From Pelagibacterales bacterium SAG-MED28 (lineage in GTDB: Bacteria > Pseudomonadota > Alphaproteobacteria > Pelagibacterales > Pelagibacteraceae): a stretch of 64,000 nucleotides of DNA. Under the pieces are notes generated by a model. It saw only the letters and a program-made list of their open reading frames with translations. It searched no databases and was not told where the DNA came from. The stretch is taken from assembly GCA_014653835.1 (NCBI GenBank), contig JACWDY010000001.1, forward strand, positions 62,001 to 126,000. The letters are read 5' to 3'. Positions 34,428-42,331 of the stretch are shown here, piece after piece. Each line of letters starts with the position of its first letter. Position 1 is the stretch's first letter. A program made the position numbers and the translations under genes.

Positions 34428-36510
34428 AGAAAATTTCTCTCCTACTTATCCTGGTGCTGTATCAATTTTTCTTAATGCAGTTATCAAAAAAAGCAAATAT
34501 AGAAAATTTATTACTGTTTATGGAAATACTGAATATAAAAAAATTTTTCCAATCAAATATAAGAATATATCAATTTCTAATAAGATTTTAGGTCTAGGTA
34601 GTCAAACTTCAAAATATATAAGAAATTTTATTAGGTTAGAAAATAAAAGGCCTTCAGACATTATAGAAGTCCATAATAGACCTTTCTATATTCAACTTTT
34701 ACCTGATGGAAAAGCCAAAAAGATCTTATATTTTCACAATGATCCTTTAAGCATGAATGGATCAAAAATGATAAGTGAACGAGAAGAATTATTAAACAAA
34801 TGTTCTAAAATTATTTTTAATAGTGAATGGTCGAAAAATAGGTTTTTGACAAAATTAAGCGAAATATTTATTAAATCGCCAAAACTGATTGTAATTAAAC
34901 AAAGTGCTGATACACAAAATATAAATATTAATAAAAAAAAGAAAATAATTACATTTGTTGGAAAACTAAATAGAGCAAAAGGTTATGATATTTTTGGATC
35001 AGCTATTATTGACATCTTAAATGACAACACAGATTGGAGTGCAATTGTGATTGGTGATGAGGAAAGAGAAAAATTGGAATTTAATCATGAACGTTTAAAT
35101 CTTTTAGGTTTTAAAAACCACGATGAAGTAATTAAAATTTTTAAAAAAACAAGTATTTCTGTAGTTTGTTCTAGATGGGAAGAGCCTTTTGGTAGAACTA
35201 GTCTTGAGTCAGCTAGTTGTGGATGTGCAGTAATTATAACTAATAGAGGTGGTTTGCCAGAGACGATAACTAATGGAATAATTTTAAAAAATTTATCAAA
35301 AAAAAATCTTTATGATGAAATTTCTAACTTGATTAAAAATACAAAATATAGAAGAGAAATACAGAGACTATCACTTCGTAATTTTAACCTTACCCACAAA
35401 AACGCATCCATAGAAATTGATAATTATAGAAATGAAATATTATTAGGTTCAAATTCAAATAAAAATTCGCTAATGACAAAAATTAAAATTTTACATGTTA
35501 CCAACTTTAACGAAAGACATAATGGTAGATTGTTTTATAATACTGGAAAAAGAATAAATAATGGATTTGTGAGACTAAATCATAGTGTCTTAGAATTTAG
35601 CGACAGAGATATAGTAAGTTATTATAGAAAACTAAATGATATAAATGGTTCAAAAAAACTTAATAAAAAATTTATTGAGGTAATCAGTAATTATTTACCT
35701 GACTTAATAGTATTTGGTCATGCAGATTTAATTAAAAGAGATACTATTAAATTCATAAAATCAGCCTATCCAAATATAAAGTTTTGTCAGTGGTTTTTAG
35801 ATAGAATGGATTCAAAATGGATAAATAATTTAAAAAGATTTGAGCACAAATTAGACTTAATGGATGCAAACTTTTGCACTAGTGATCCTAAAATTTTAAA
35901 AATTAATAAAACAAAGCCGATTTATTACATCCCTAATCCAGTAGACGATTCCTTTGAAAAGCTTAAAAATGATCAAAATAAATATCTCAATAACGATGTC
36001 TTTTTTGCCATGAGTCATGGTGTCCATAGAGGAATACTTAAAAAAGGTAAATTTGATGAAAGAGAAATACTCATAGAAAAACTAAAAAAATTAACACCAA
36101 ATATAAAATATGATCTTTATGGAATGGAAAAAAATCAACCAATATGGGCAGACAACTTTATTAATAAGATTTCTAAATCAAAAATGGGAATCAATTTAAG
36201 TCAAGGTAAGCCTATCAAGTATTATAGTAGCGATAGATTTGCTCAACTTATAGGTAATGGTCTATTAGTTTTTATAGATAAAAGAACTAAATTCAGCAAT
36301 TTCCTAAATTCAAAAGAAATTGTTACTTACAAAAATATCAATGATCTAGCAAAAAAAATTATTAAATTTAATAAAAATGATAAAATGAGAAAAAAAGTAG
36401 CAAGGAGAGGCAGAGAAAAATACCACAAATATTTTAATTCTAAAATAGTTGCTGAATATATAATAAACAGATCATTTGGAATAAATTATAAGAAATATTA
36501 TTGGGAATAG
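34399..36510 (+). CDS. Two-domain GT-B glycosyltransferase (GT4 + CgeB-like)
   Basis: The 703-residue protein holds two glycosyltransferase units. Residues 1-355 form a GT4 enzyme (ITFVGKLNRAKGYDIF, then EPFGRTSLESASCGC, the E-x7-E donor site). Residues about 359-703 form a second GT-B unit of the CgeB type (KILHVTNFNERHNGRLFYN, then MGINLSQGKPIKYYSSDRFAQLI). An internal ATG at 35473 marks where the second unit could start, so this looks like a fusion. Likely role: surface polysaccharide or protein glycan synthesis. The substrate is unknown. Confidence 0.8.
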   Translation: MKISILLPYKENFSPTYPGAVSIFLNAVIKKSKYRKFITVYGNTEYKKIFPIKYKNISISNKILGLGSQTSKYIRNFIRLENKRPSDIIEVHNRPFYIQLLPDGKAKKILYFHNDPLSMNGSKMISEREELLNKCSKIIFNSEWSKNRFLTKLSEIFIKSPKLIVIKQSADTQNININKKKKIITFVGKLNRAKGYDIFGSAIIDILNDNTDWSAIVIGDEEREKLEFNHERLNLLGFKNHDEVIKIFKKTSISVVCSRWEEPFGRTSLESASCGCAVIITNRGGLPETITNGIILKNLSKKNLYDEISNLIKNTKYRREIQRLSLRNFNLTHKNASIEIDNYRNEILLGSNSNKNSLMTKIKILHVTNFNERHNGRLFYNTGKRINNGFVRLNHSVLEFSDRDIVSYYRKLNDINGSKKLNKKFIEVISNYLPDLIVFGHADLIKRDTIKFIKSAYPNIKFCQWFLDRMDSKWINNLKRFEHKLDLMDANFCTSDPKILKINKTKPIYYIPNPVDDSFEKLKNDQNKYLNNDVFFAMSHGVHRGILKKGKFDEREILIEKLKKLTPNIKYDLYGMEKNQPIWADNFINKISKSKMGINLSQGKPIKYYSSDRFAQLIGNGLLVFIDKRTKFSNFLNSKEIVTYKNINDLAKKIIKFNKNDKMRKKVARRGREKYHKYFNSKIVAEYIINRSFGINYKKYYWE

Positions 36511-36543
36511 GATGTCTTTAAAAATAATTTTACTTCAATTTTA

Positions 36544-37392
36544 ATGTTTTCAATAATTATACCAACTTTTAATAACCTTAATTACTTAAGATTATGTTTG
36601 GATAGTATTAAAAAAAATTCTAAATTTAATCATGAAATATTAGTTCACGTAAATGATGGTTCAGACGGAACAATTGAACATTTAAAATCAAATAAGATTA
36701 GCTACACTCATTCATATAAGAATATAGGATTATGTAGTTCTTTAAATTTAGTGGCCAAACAATCTTCAAAGAAATATTTATTATATTCTCATGATGATAT
36801 GTATTTTTGTCCTGGATGGGATATTTGCTTATCTGAAGAATTAAATAATACAAAGCATGATCTATTTTATTTTTCAGGAACTATGATTGAACCATTTCGT
36901 GGAGCTCATCTAAGTTATGATTGTGGAAAATCAATTGACACTTTTAATGAAAAAAAACTTATAGAAAATTTTTCATCTTTATCCTTCTACGATCACCAGG
37001 GAACACATTTTGCCCCTCATCTAATATCAAAAAGAATTTGGGATTTAGTAGGAGGCTTTAGTGAAGAATTTAATCCTGGGATGGGTTCTGATCCTGATTT
37101 TAATATGAAATTATGGAATGAAGGAGTCCGCATATTTAAAGGAATAAACGATTTCAGAGTTTATCATTTTAGTTCAATTACAACTAGAAAAAAAATAGAG
37201 GTTAAAAAAAATAGGGGAGAAATAACTTTTTTAAAAAAATGGGGTTTTTCAACCAAATTTTTTAAAAAATATTATTTAAAGTCTAGGTCTATATACGACG
37301 GAGAATTATCCAACCCCGTAAAAAATATTTTTTATTTTCTTGATTTATATCTTTGTAAATTAAAAAAGTTTTATTTTACGTTATTTGATTAA
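36544..37392 (+). CDS. Family 2 glycosyltransferase
   Basis: GT-A fold enzyme of 282 residues. It has FSIIIPTFNNLNYLRLCLDSI, VNDGSDGT, SHDDMYFCPGWD as the DxD-type metal motif and GGFSEEFNPGMGSDPDFNMKL. No membrane segment is visible, so it is cytoplasmic or peripheral. It follows the two-domain glycosyltransferase by 33 bases and is followed almost at once by the FkbM methyltransferase, a typical polysaccharide cassette. Confidence 0.88.
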   Translation: MFSIIIPTFNNLNYLRLCLDSIKKNSKFNHEILVHVNDGSDGTIEHLKSNKISYTHSYKNIGLCSSLNLVAKQSSKKYLLYSHDDMYFCPGWDICLSEELNNTKHDLFYFSGTMIEPFRGAHLSYDCGKSIDTFNEKKLIENFSSLSFYDHQGTHFAPHLISKRIWDLVGGFSEEFNPGMGSDPDFNMKLWNEGVRIFKGINDFRVYHFSSITTRKKIEVKKNRGEITFLKKWGFSTKFFKKYYLKSRSIYDGELSNPVKNIFYFLDLYLCKLKKFYFTLFD

Positions 37393-37393
37393 T

Positions 37394-38092
37394 ATGATTT
37401 TGGATTATTTAAGTTTATTTAAAAAAAAATTTAGTTCTAAAAAAGAGTCTTACTCATATGGAACTATTGATATTTTAGTAAATTATTTTTTTAAAAATAA
37501 ATACAATGGGATTTATGTTGACGTAGGGTGTCAAAATCCTATTTCAAACAATAATACTTATCTTTTATATAAAAATAAAAATTGGAAAGGAGTGAATATT
37601 GATTTAGATCAAAAAAATATTGATTTATTTAATCTTGTAAGAAAACGAGACTTAAATATAAAAGCAGCAGTTTCATCAGGTAATTTTAAACAAAAAATTT
37701 ACTTCTATCACCATAAGTCAGCCATTAACACACTTGAAAAAAAAATATCAAATTTTCAAAACGCTAAAGTAAAAAAAATTATTGACGTTAATACAGTTAC
37801 TTTAAACCAATTATTATCTAAAAATAGTATAAAAAAAATAGATTTTCTGTCTGTTGATGTTGAAGGACATGAAATAAATGTTTTAAAAGGATTTAATATT
37901 AAAAAATATTCACCGCAATTAGTTGTTATCGAGTTTCTTGACCTAAAAATGAAAGAATTTGAATTTTATAATAACTCTATTAAAAATATTTTAAACTCTG
38001 ATATATATAAATATTTTATTAAGAATAATTATTCTTTTGTAAATTGGAATCATGGAGACTTAGTATTTGTTAATAATAAAATTAGAGATTAA
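37394..38092 (+). CDS. FkbM family methyltransferase
   Basis: SAM-dependent methyltransferase domain of 232 residues. It has GIYVDVGCQNPISNNNTYLLY with the SAM glycine motif, IDLDQKNIDLF, an VDFLSVDVEGHE strand and LVVIEFL. The ATG at 37394 is preferred over an in-frame TTG at 37385, because it starts one base after the GT2 stop. FkbM enzymes methylate sugar hydroxyls in polysaccharide clusters. The stop overlaps the convergent recombinase stop by 4 bases. Confidence 0.86.
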   Translation: MILDYLSLFKKKFSSKKESYSYGTIDILVNYFFKNKYNGIYVDVGCQNPISNNNTYLLYKNKNWKGVNIDLDQKNIDLFNLVRKRDLNIKAAVSSGNFKQKIYFYHHKSAINTLEKKISNFQNAKVKKIIDVNTVTLNQLLSKNSIKKIDFLSVDVEGHEINVLKGFNIKKYSPQLVVIEFLDLKMKEFEFYNNSIKNILNSDIYKYFIKNNYSFVNWNHGDLVFVNNKIRD

Positions 38093-39045
38093 AATTTTAT
38101 CTTATTTAGAGCGTTATTTTTAAATAGATTAGCTTCTTTAATATATCTCCTTACCATTTCTGTTGATTTATGGCCTGTAATTGCCATAATACTTCTTTCT
38201 TCCGCTCCTGCCTCTGCTGCAGATGTTGCAAACCCAGATCTAAGACTGTGACCGGAATAATTTTGATTGTCTATACCGGCTTTTGATAAGTAATCTTTAA
38301 TTATTAAAGCAACTGATTGATTAGATAGTCTTATGTTCGTAATTTTTGATCCTTTAGAAAATCTTGTAAACAATGGTCCTTTTTTTATTTTTGACATATT
38401 TATCCATGTTTTTAAGGTAGAAACTGGACAATAAATTGAGTTTTCGAAGTGGGGAATGCCTTTTGTAAAACCTTCGCCAAATTGATCAGTTTTTGAGTTT
38501 TTTAATCTAATTTTAAGACCCTCAAATACAAACTCGATGTCCTCGTGATTTATTGACACTAATTCATTCCGTCTAAAACCACCTGAAAAACCCAATAATA
38601 GTAAAGCTTTATTTCTTATTTTTTTAATATCTGGGTCATTTTGTTTATTAATTACATCAATTATATGTTTTAAGTTATTGATTAATAGCGGTTTTTTTGC
38701 TTTTTGATAAGTGCCTTTTCTTCTTCTGATTCCCATTAAGTTTTCTATAATAACCGGATGTTTGGTATCAAGGTAATAACCTTTTATCTTGTGTATCAAA
38801 CCTATGGACACTAATCTCCGTTTAATAGTGCTAATTTTTATGTTCTTACTAGCTAAATAAGTCAGATATAAAGATACTATCTTTGGTTCAGAAGGTAAGT
38901 TTTTAAATGAATTTTTTACGCAAAATAACTCAAAATCGTCAAAATCTGATTTGTATGCTCTTACAGTATTTGCTGCTTTAGAGCTTTTTAAATTTTTTAA
39001 AGTTTCATTTTGTAAAACTTTGATATCTGTAATTAACTCACTCAT
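38089..39045 (-). CDS. Tyrosine recombinase / site-specific integrase
   Basis: The 318-residue protein has an N-terminal SAM-like core-binding domain (about 15-100) and a C-terminal catalytic domain. The catalytic set is R159 (GGFRRNEL), K185, H266-x2-R269 (SGHSLRSGFA), H292 (TGHKS) and nucleophile Y301 (RRYIKEA). All are present, so it should be active. It is not obviously XerC or XerD and has no phage genes nearby. A long inverted repeat lies six bases upstream of its start. Confidence 0.9.
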   Translation of the reverse strand: MSELITDIKVLQNETLKNLKSSKAANTVRAYKSDFDDFELFCVKNSFKNLPSEPKIVSLYLTYLASKNIKISTIKRRLVSIGLIHKIKGYYLDTKHPVIIENLMGIRRRKGTYQKAKKPLLINNLKHIIDVINKQNDPDIKKIRNKALLLLGFSGGFRRNELVSINHEDIEFVFEGLKIRLKNSKTDQFGEGFTKGIPHFENSIYCPVSTLKTWINMSKIKKGPLFTRFSKGSKITNIRLSNQSVALIIKDYLSKAGIDNQNYSGHSLRSGFATSAAEAGAEERSIMAITGHKSTEMVRRYIKEANLFKNNALNKIKF

Positions 39046-39051
39046 ATTTTA

Positions 39052-39090
39052 ATATTACTATTGATAACCATTAATTATCGTTAGTAATAT
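39052..39090. repeat. Inverted repeat upstream of the tyrosine recombinase (possible core or operator site)
   Basis: Two 16-base arms, 39052-39067 and 39075-39090, match in inverted orientation at 14 of 16 positions and are separated by a 7-base spacer (CCATTAA). The layout of two arms around a 6-8 base centre is that of tyrosine-recombinase crossover sites such as dif or lox. It lies six bases upstream of the recombinase ATG, so an autoregulatory operator is the main alternative. Confidence 0.6.
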
Positions 39091-39132
39091 ATTAAATGAT
39101 TTTAGATGTCAATACATATAATTTGAAATCTC

Positions 39133-39297
39133 ATGATTAAATTTATTTTTCCTATCGCAGTATTTATTGCTGCTGTTTACGGAATTTCTTACTTCTGGAC
39201 TAACTCAAGTTCAAAAGGAAAAAAAATGATAGCTTTAGGGTTAATACTAGCCCTTATAATAGGCATTTCGATTACAATTTACCTAATATTTGACTAA
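39133..39297 (+). CDS. Small two-span membrane protein
   Basis: This 54-codon gene starts MIKFIFPIAVFIAAVYGISYFW, then a short polar loop with SSSKGKK and a second hydrophobic helix ending YLIFD. The stop overlaps the ATG of the alkyltransferase gene (TAATG at 39295-39299). That coupling and the clear membrane pattern argue that it is real. Its function is unknown. Confidence 0.65.
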   Translation: MIKFIFPIAVFIAAVYGISYFWTNSSSKGKKMIALGLILALIIGISITIYLIFD

Positions 39298-39572
39298 TGA
39301 AGCTAATAGGTACTGAATTTCAATTAAAAGTGTGGACTTATTTGAAGAAAATTCCCTTTGGAACCGTTAAAACATACTCTCAGGTGGCAAAAGCCATAGG
39401 AAAACCGCTTGCTGCACGTGCTGTGGCCAATGCTATTGGAAAAAACCCCTATGCACCCAAAATACCTTGCCATAGAGTTGTAAGATCTGACGGATCGCTT
39501 GGAGGCTATTCAGGCAAGGGAGGTGTAAAAATTAAGAGATTTTTGCTAAAAAAAGAGGGTATAAGCCTCTAG
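39297..39572 (+). CDS. Methylated-DNA--protein-cysteine methyltransferase domain protein
   Basis: The 91-residue protein is the DNA-binding/active-site domain of O6-alkylguanine-DNA alkyltransferase. It has FQLKVWTYLKKIPFGTVKTYSQVAKAIG, RAVANAIGKNP, and the alkyl-acceptor C58 in PCHRVV. No N-terminal domain is present, so it is a minimal form. The acceptor Cys is intact, unlike the ATL proteins that carry Trp. It repairs O6-alkylguanine. Translationally coupled to the upstream small membrane protein. Confidence 0.88.
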   Translation: MKLIGTEFQLKVWTYLKKIPFGTVKTYSQVAKAIGKPLAARAVANAIGKNPYAPKIPCHRVVRSDGSLGGYSGKGGVKIKRFLLKKEGISL

Positions 39573-39983
39573 AATTGTTATTTGACAGGCAATCGGGTCT
39601 ATTAGCCCCTATTTTACAATATTTTTTATCCACACACCAGTCAGTTGCACTCTAAAATCAAAGATTGCAAAATAAACACCCTCTATGGCCGTTTAAACAC
39701 TATATTCAGTATACGCAAAGCTTGAAGAATTATTGATTATTGTTGCTTTCAGAGTAGTCTAAAACACTCTATTTTGGATGATTTAAGCCTTTCAATCTTT
39801 AATATATCAGTGTTTATTAAGTAAATTCTGAATTTTTAGAACCTCTTTAAACTGATTTACTTTTTTTTAAACTTAAATAAGCTTTATTTTTCAATCTTTA
39901 TTTATATTTTCCTTTTTATATATAAATAATACTTACCTATTACTTAACATATTACTTTAACTATATGTTTTAAGTAACTGTAT
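39573..39983. other. 411-base gene-free region with short repeats and a hairpin
   Basis: No open frame with coding character was found. The left half is less AT-rich than the rest. Several AAACAC-based short repeats (near 39677, 39704 and 39762) and two copies of TTCAATCTTT about 100 bases apart are visible. A near-perfect hairpin with a two-base bulge spans about 39940-39977, just past the AEC transporter stop. It could end that reverse-strand operon, but no T tract follows. Confidence 0.4.
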
Positions 39984-40883
39984 TTATTGAAAATATTTAA
40001 GACTTAAAAAAACTACTATTGGAATAGTAATAAACGACATAACTGTTGAAGTTACGATAACACTAGCTACACTATCAACTACCCTTTTTTCAGAATACAT
40101 TGAGCCAACCAAATAAGTTAACACTGCGCTTGGCATACATGATTGAATTAAAAGAACACCAGCAGCAAAACCGTCTAAATTTAGAAATTTAATTAATCCA
40201 AACCCAATTAAAGGTCCAATGATTACTCTAACTGCTCCTAAAATTGATGCATGAGTCCAAGAAACTACCTTTAATCTTGATAAGGCAATACCTAAGGACA
40301 TTAAGACTAAAAATATAGTAGCGTATGTAAGTAAAAAAGTTGTGTTTTCTAAATACCCAGGAACATCCCACTCAAAATATAAAAATATTACTGAAACAAT
40401 TATTCCGTAAATTGGCATATTCTTAATTAGTATTTCAAGTGAAAAACTTTTTTTTGCCAGCAAAACTCCAAGTGTAAAGTGAAGAAGAATAATAACTGAT
40501 GCAATTGCAGAAGCGACCCCTAGCCCGGCTGTTCCGTAAGCGAATAAACAAATAGGTATACCCATATTACCTGTATTAGGTAAAATTAATGGTGGTAATT
40601 CACTAATAAAATCTTTTTTGAGTAAAAGTAGAAATAAAATGCCTACAAGAGAAAAACCTCCAATAATGATTAATGCATAAATAAAGTATTCAGTAAAAAC
40701 ACTTAAAGTTACTCCAGTAGTTGTTATCGTATAAAAAATCATTGCAGGTGTACCTACATTACCTGCAAATGTAGTTATGAAATCTGTACTAATTTCTGGA
40801 TTTTTTCTTCCAAGATAATATCCTACACCAATAACAAAAAAAACAGGGACAATTACATCAATAAGTTTAAGGTAGAGCTCCAT
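39984..40883 (-). CDS. AEC family transporter (auxin efflux carrier-like)
   Basis: Inner-membrane carrier of 299 residues with about ten hydrophobic segments. It starts LIDVIVPVFFVIGVGYYLGRKNPE and has the conserved LILPNTGNMGIPICLFAYG and the C-terminal IQSCMPSAVLTYLVG motif of this family. Members carry malate or other organic anions; the substrate is uncertain. The start overlaps the sbmA-like stop by one base (TAATG on the reverse strand). Confidence 0.85.
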   Translation of the reverse strand: MELYLKLIDVIVPVFFVIGVGYYLGRKNPEISTDFITTFAGNVGTPAMIFYTITTTGVTLSVFTEYFIYALIIIGGFSLVGILFLLLLKKDFISELPPLILPNTGNMGIPICLFAYGTAGLGVASAIASVIILLHFTLGVLLAKKSFSLEILIKNMPIYGIIVSVIFLYFEWDVPGYLENTTFLLTYATIFLVLMSLGIALSRLKVVSWTHASILGAVRVIIGPLIGFGLIKFLNLDGFAAGVLLIQSCMPSAVLTYLVGSMYSEKRVVDSVASVIVTSTVMSFITIPIVVFLSLKYFQ

Positions 40884-41887
40884 TAAGCTCTTACATCAGA
40901 TTTACGTGGTTTTCTCAACTTTTTTTTAAAGTTAATAGCAGTTTCAAATTCCATTAACCTTTTATGAATAGATCTTAATTCTGTAATTCTAGTCCAATTT
41001 TGTAAAAATAGAGAAAAGCTACTTTGAACCTCTCTAAAGGCACTAGATGTTTGAATTAAAACTCCTAGTGTCATTGCACCTGTAAATAGACCTGGACCCA
41101 TCAACAAATAAGGTACAATTATCATAGTCTGATTGTACATTATTATCCAAAGATCAAAATATCCATAATGCAAGAAAAGCCTATGGTAATTAAATCTTAT
41201 TCCAGTAAATAGCTGTAGAACAGTTGGTGCTTGAGCGTAATTCTTTCTATCATCTTCACCATAAACAAGTTCCTTTCTAAATGCAGCTTCTACTTTTTGA
41301 TTGTTATATTCTAAACCAGGAAGTTTAATTCCTACTATCCAACTTACAACTAAACCACCTAAACTAGCTGTTAATGAGACCCATACTAATGATCCTGAAA
41401 TATCTTTAAAAAAAGGTATGACTACGTTTGATGAAAGACCCCAAAGAATTGGAAGAAAAGCTATAAGTAACATAATTGCTCTAACAATTTGCAATCCGAG
41501 GCTCTCTACAATTTTTGCGAAATTCATTGCATCTTCTTGGATACGTTGTGAGGCTCCTTCTACTTTAGCATCTACTGCTCGCCAATAAGGCATGTAAGAG
41601 AATGTCATTGCTTCTCGCCATCTAAAAGCCCATAATCTTGTGAAATAATTAGTTATTGTGTAAATAATTACATATGGGATAGCGAGTTTCATGAATAAAG
41701 CTATACCATCATAAAATTCAGATAACTCTCGATTAGGTGCATCTTGCAATAGATCGTAAAAACCCTTGTACCATTCGTTAATTTTAACATCGATGTAAGT
41801 TTGAGCTAAAAGAGATAAAATTATAAATGCAAAACCACCCCAGGACCAAAGTAGCCACTTATTTTCTGTAAAATAACTACGCCACAT
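40883..41887 (-). CDS. SbmA/BacA-like peptide transporter
   Basis: Inner-membrane protein of 334 residues matching SbmA/BacA: INEWYKGFYDLLQDA, GASQRIQEDAMNFAKIVESLGL, VGIKLPGLEYNNQKVEAAFRKELVYGEDD and a late SIHKRLMEFE. It lacks the first membrane segments (roughly 85 residues) of E. coli SbmA. No ATP-binding domain is present. SbmA imports peptides and related antibiotics using the proton gradient; here the substrate is unknown. It is separated from the NDUFS4-like gene by two bases. Confidence 0.85.
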   Translation of the reverse strand: MWRSYFTENKWLLWSWGGFAFIILSLLAQTYIDVKINEWYKGFYDLLQDAPNRELSEFYDGIALFMKLAIPYVIIYTITNYFTRLWAFRWREAMTFSYMPYWRAVDAKVEGASQRIQEDAMNFAKIVESLGLQIVRAIMLLIAFLPILWGLSSNVVIPFFKDISGSLVWVSLTASLGGLVVSWIVGIKLPGLEYNNQKVEAAFRKELVYGEDDRKNYAQAPTVLQLFTGIRFNYHRLFLHYGYFDLWIIMYNQTMIIVPYLLMGPGLFTGAMTLGVLIQTSSAFREVQSSFSLFLQNWTRITELRSIHKRLMEFETAINFKKKLRKPRKSDVRA

Positions 41888-41889
41888 AT

Positions 41890-42174
41890 CTAGTTTTTAA
41901 GAAAATTATCAGCATAAGATTTAATTATAAATTTTTTCTTTTTTGGTTCAATCACTGAGTATGAAATATTGTTTTTTTCAGCATATTCTATTGCTTTTTC
42001 TTTAGTGGAAAATTTAAGTATAACCTCTTCTAGAGTATCAGTTGAAGTTTCCCAGCCCATAAGAGGATTAATAGAAGGGTCTTTCGTTTCAAATTCTAAA
42101 ACCCATTTTCTCAGTTTACCCCTCCCCGATTGCATCGCAGTTTTTGAAGGTATATAAATTTTAGCTTTTTTCAT
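41890..42174 (-). CDS. NDUFS4-like complex I accessory subunit
   Basis: The 94-residue protein matches the alphaproteobacterial homologue of mitochondrial NDUFS4: KAKIYIPSKTAMQSGRGK, WVLEFETKDPSINPLMGWETSTDT and AIEYAEKNNISYSVIEP. NDUFS4 stabilises the NADH-binding arm of complex I. The gene sits directly downstream of tRNA-Pro on the same strand and likely shares its transcript. Confidence 0.88.
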   Translation of the reverse strand: MKKAKIYIPSKTAMQSGRGKLRKWVLEFETKDPSINPLMGWETSTDTLEEVILKFSTKEKAIEYAEKNNISYSVIEPKKKKFIIKSYADNFLKN

Positions 42175-42181
42175 AAATTAA

Positions 42182-42258
<77 letters not shown>

Positions 42259-42267
42259 AAAGACTGT

Positions 42268-42296
42268 TTTATAGGTTAATTATACCTTTTTGGCAA
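42268..42296 (-). promoter_or_regulatory. Putative sigma70 promoter for tRNA-Pro
   Basis: On the reverse strand, TTGCCA (42296-42291), a 17-base spacer and TATAAA (42273-42268) lie just upstream of the tRNA 5' end at 42258. Spacing to a start about seven bases later gives almost no leader. It shares this 73-base gap with the divergent nhaA. Confidence 0.5.
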
Positions 42297-42331
42297 TTGA
42301 AAGATCAGCACTATACAAGTAAATAGTACAT

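Noticed and set aside
38089-39045. Prophage or integrative element
   Set aside because: Only a recombinase is present; no phage, plasmid or transfer genes, and no tRNA-derived direct repeat was found next to it.
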